A DNA stretch of 64,000 nucleotides from Candidatus Thioglobus sp. NP1. GTDB lineage: Bacteria > Pseudomonadota > Gammaproteobacteria > PS1 > Pseudothioglobaceae. The notes beneath the pieces were generated by a model. The model ran no database searches and was not told the DNA's origin. It saw nothing but the letters and a program-made list of their open reading frames with translations. This document shows, one piece after another, positions 62,769-64,000 of the stretch (its first letter is position 1; every line of letters begins with the position of its first letter). The stretch covers positions 496,001 through 560,000 of the forward strand of contig NZ_CP023860.1 in NCBI RefSeq assembly GCF_003326015.1, written 5' to 3'. A program made the translations under genes and the position numbers.

Positions 62769-64000
62769 TTAGTGATTAAATTGGAGTTCACAAAGTTGTT
62801 TATATAGTTCAGAGCTATCTAATAAGCCTTTGTGATCTCCCTGTGCAATTAATTTTCCTTGATCGATAAGCAAGATGCGGTCTGCATGCATAATAGTAGC
62901 TAATCTATGAGCTATAATCAATGTAGTTCTACCCTGCATTAAGTCCTTTAAAGCAGCCTGAACTTTTTGTTCACTACTTGCATCAAGAGCGCTAGTGGCC
63001 TCATCTAATAATAGTATAGACGGATCTTTGAGCATTGCTCTTGCAATGGCAATACGTTGACGCTGGCCTCCAGATAAGCGAACACCTTGCTCCCCTAAAT
63101 AACTTTTAAAACCATCAGGAAGTTGGTCTATAAATTCTATTGCATATGCCTTAGTTGCAGCGTTATTAATTTCATTTTCTGTTGCCAAAGGCTTGCCATA
63201 TCCAATATTGTGAGTGACGTCAGCAGAAAATAATGTTGGTTGTTGTGGAACATGTCCAATACTGGATCGAAGTTCATTTGGATCAAGATCAACTATGTTA
63301 ATATCATCTATCTTAATGCTGCCATTGGTAGGGTCATAAAACCTTTGAAACAATTCAAATATAGTCGTCTTTCCTGCTCCTGAAAGACCAACAATAGCAA
63401 CTGTTTCACCAGCATTAATATCAAAACTGATATCTTCTATGGCATATTGTTCAACCCTTGAGGGATAACTAAAACTAACGTTCTGAAAACTTAAAGATAA
63501 AGGCCCTTTACTTAATTTTTTTGGATTAGCTGGAGCAATGATTTGAGATTCTTCTGTAAGTAACTCTAATAGTCGTTCTGTTGCTCCAGCAGCTCTTTGA
63601 AGTTGTCCATATATCTCTGAGATGACAGCGACTGATCTAGCAACCATGATTGCATAAAAAACAAAAGCAGCTAACTCACCTGCTGTTATGATTCCAGATG
63701 TTACATCCCTACCACCAGTCCATATCATTGCACCAAGACCAGTAAAAACAAGAATCATTGCTGCTGCAATTAAAAGTGAGCTTTGCATGATGCGTTGTTT
63801 TGCTGCACTAAAGGCTTTTTCTACTTCGATACTAAATGCTTTTGATTCTTCTGGCTCGCGAGTAAAACTTTGAACTACTTTAATGTTTTGAACTATTTCA
63901 CCAGCATACGTACCAATATCGGCAACTCTATCTTGGCTTTGCCTTGAAAGAGAGCGTAAACGTCGTCCATAAATTATCATTGGAAGAAGAATTATAGGAA
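62769..64000 (-). CDS. ABC transporter permease/ATPase (MsbA-like), runs off right edge
   Basis: The C-terminal ~410 residues of an ABC half-transporter with fused membrane and ATPase domains. The frame stays open to the window edge; an internal ATG at 63980 is not the true start, because upstream codons (PIILLP before M) continue the family's membrane helix. Blocks: GEIVQNIKVVQSFTREPEE, Walker A GLSGAGKTT, signature LSGGQRQRIAIARAML and Walker B ILLLDEATSALD. The sequence resembles MsbA-related exporters of lipids or multidrug type. Substrate is unknown. Confidence 0.92.
   Translation of the reverse strand, partial: PIILLPMIIYGRRLRSLSRQSQDRVADIGTYAGEIVQNIKVVQSFTREPEESKAFSIEVEKAFSAAKQRIMQSSLLIAAAMILVFTGLGAMIWTGGRDVTSGIITAGELAAFVFYAIMVARSVAVISEIYGQLQRAAGATERLLELLTEESQIIAPANPKKLSKGPLSLSFQNVSFSYPSRVEQYAIEDISFDINAGETVAIVGLSGAGKTTIFELFQRFYDPTNGSIKIDDINIVDLDPNELRSSIGHVPQQPTLFSADVTHNIGYGKPLATENEINNAATKAYAIEFIDQLPDGFKSYLGEQGVRLSGGQRQRIAIARAMLKDPSILLLDEATSALDASSEQKVQAALKDLMQGRTTLIIAHRLATIMHADRILLIDQGKLIAQGDHKGLLDSSELYKQLCELQFNH

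Overview
This 64-kb window is a single, densely packed stretch of an AT-rich bacterial chromosome (about two thirds A+T by eye). Gene families and gene orders are gammaproteobacterial: rpsP-rimM, dusB-fis-purH, dgkA next to birA, folB-folK-dsbA, a 6S RNA directly upstream of the 5-formyl-THF cyclo-ligase gene, rplM-rpsI, and lptB/RnfH/DUF1841 family members. Low G+C, very short intergenic gaps, frequent TTG/GTG starts and methylated-amine genes suggest a streamlined marine lineage such as the SUP05/Arctic96BD-19 (Candidatus Thioglobus) group. That placement is inference; no 16S or sulfur-oxidation marker lies in the window.

Layout. 1-13.5 kb is core metabolism and information processing: the 5' part of acnB at the left edge, purB, rpsP with a large repeat-encoded acidic tail, rimM, a SulP permease, truA, dgkA, birA, lptB, tsaD, hisA, rnfH, corC, pmbA and a Ubi-type flavin hydroxylase. 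13.5-16.6 kb holds the 6S RNA/ygfA unit, marC, an aspartokinase with a short atypical C-terminus and a small 'virulence factor' family gene. 16.7-22.5 kb is a catabolic operon: a dimethylglycine/sarcosine dehydrogenase-like FAD-GcvT protein, an M20D amidohydrolase, an AvtA-type aminotransferase and a dimethylarginine dimethylaminohydrolase with all catalytic residues. 22.6-33.6 kb is two leftward runs (nadB-def-dusB-fis-purH-rhodanese and aceF-lpdA-pcm-RND exporter) separated by a candidate small RNA with its own terminator. 33.7-45.4 kb is the accessory region: an ABC-2 exporter, a secreted metallopeptidase, a CIA30 protein, a GMC oxidoreductase, a tightly coupled DUF2237/CPXCG/Rieske/small-membrane-protein operon, a lipocalin, and several small secreted or unknown proteins. 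45.5-64 kb returns to core genes: folB, folK, dsbA, thiD, hisC, a NIF3 protein, asd, hisB, hisH, nth, sbcB, cspA, deaD, tatD, an eptA-like sulfatase, rplM, rpsI, a Bax-like glucosaminidase and a right-edge ABC exporter.

Most notable signals. (1) Three matching promoters (35499, 38620, 41247) share a TTGGAC-type -35 box, exactly 17 bp of spacer, a TAAAAT/TTTAAT -10 box and a palindrome centred on the -35 box. Two of them place the predicted transcription start on the start codon (leaderless mRNAs) of a secreted metallopeptidase and a lipocalin, which suggests an undescribed small regulon. (2) The methylated amine/arginine operon at 16.7-22.5 kb. (3) A candidate intergenic small RNA with a loop complementary to Shine-Dalgarno sequences. 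(4) A ribosomal protein S16 whose C-terminus carries eleven identical 18-bp repeats. No CRISPR array, insertion sequence, prophage, tRNA or rRNA was seen.
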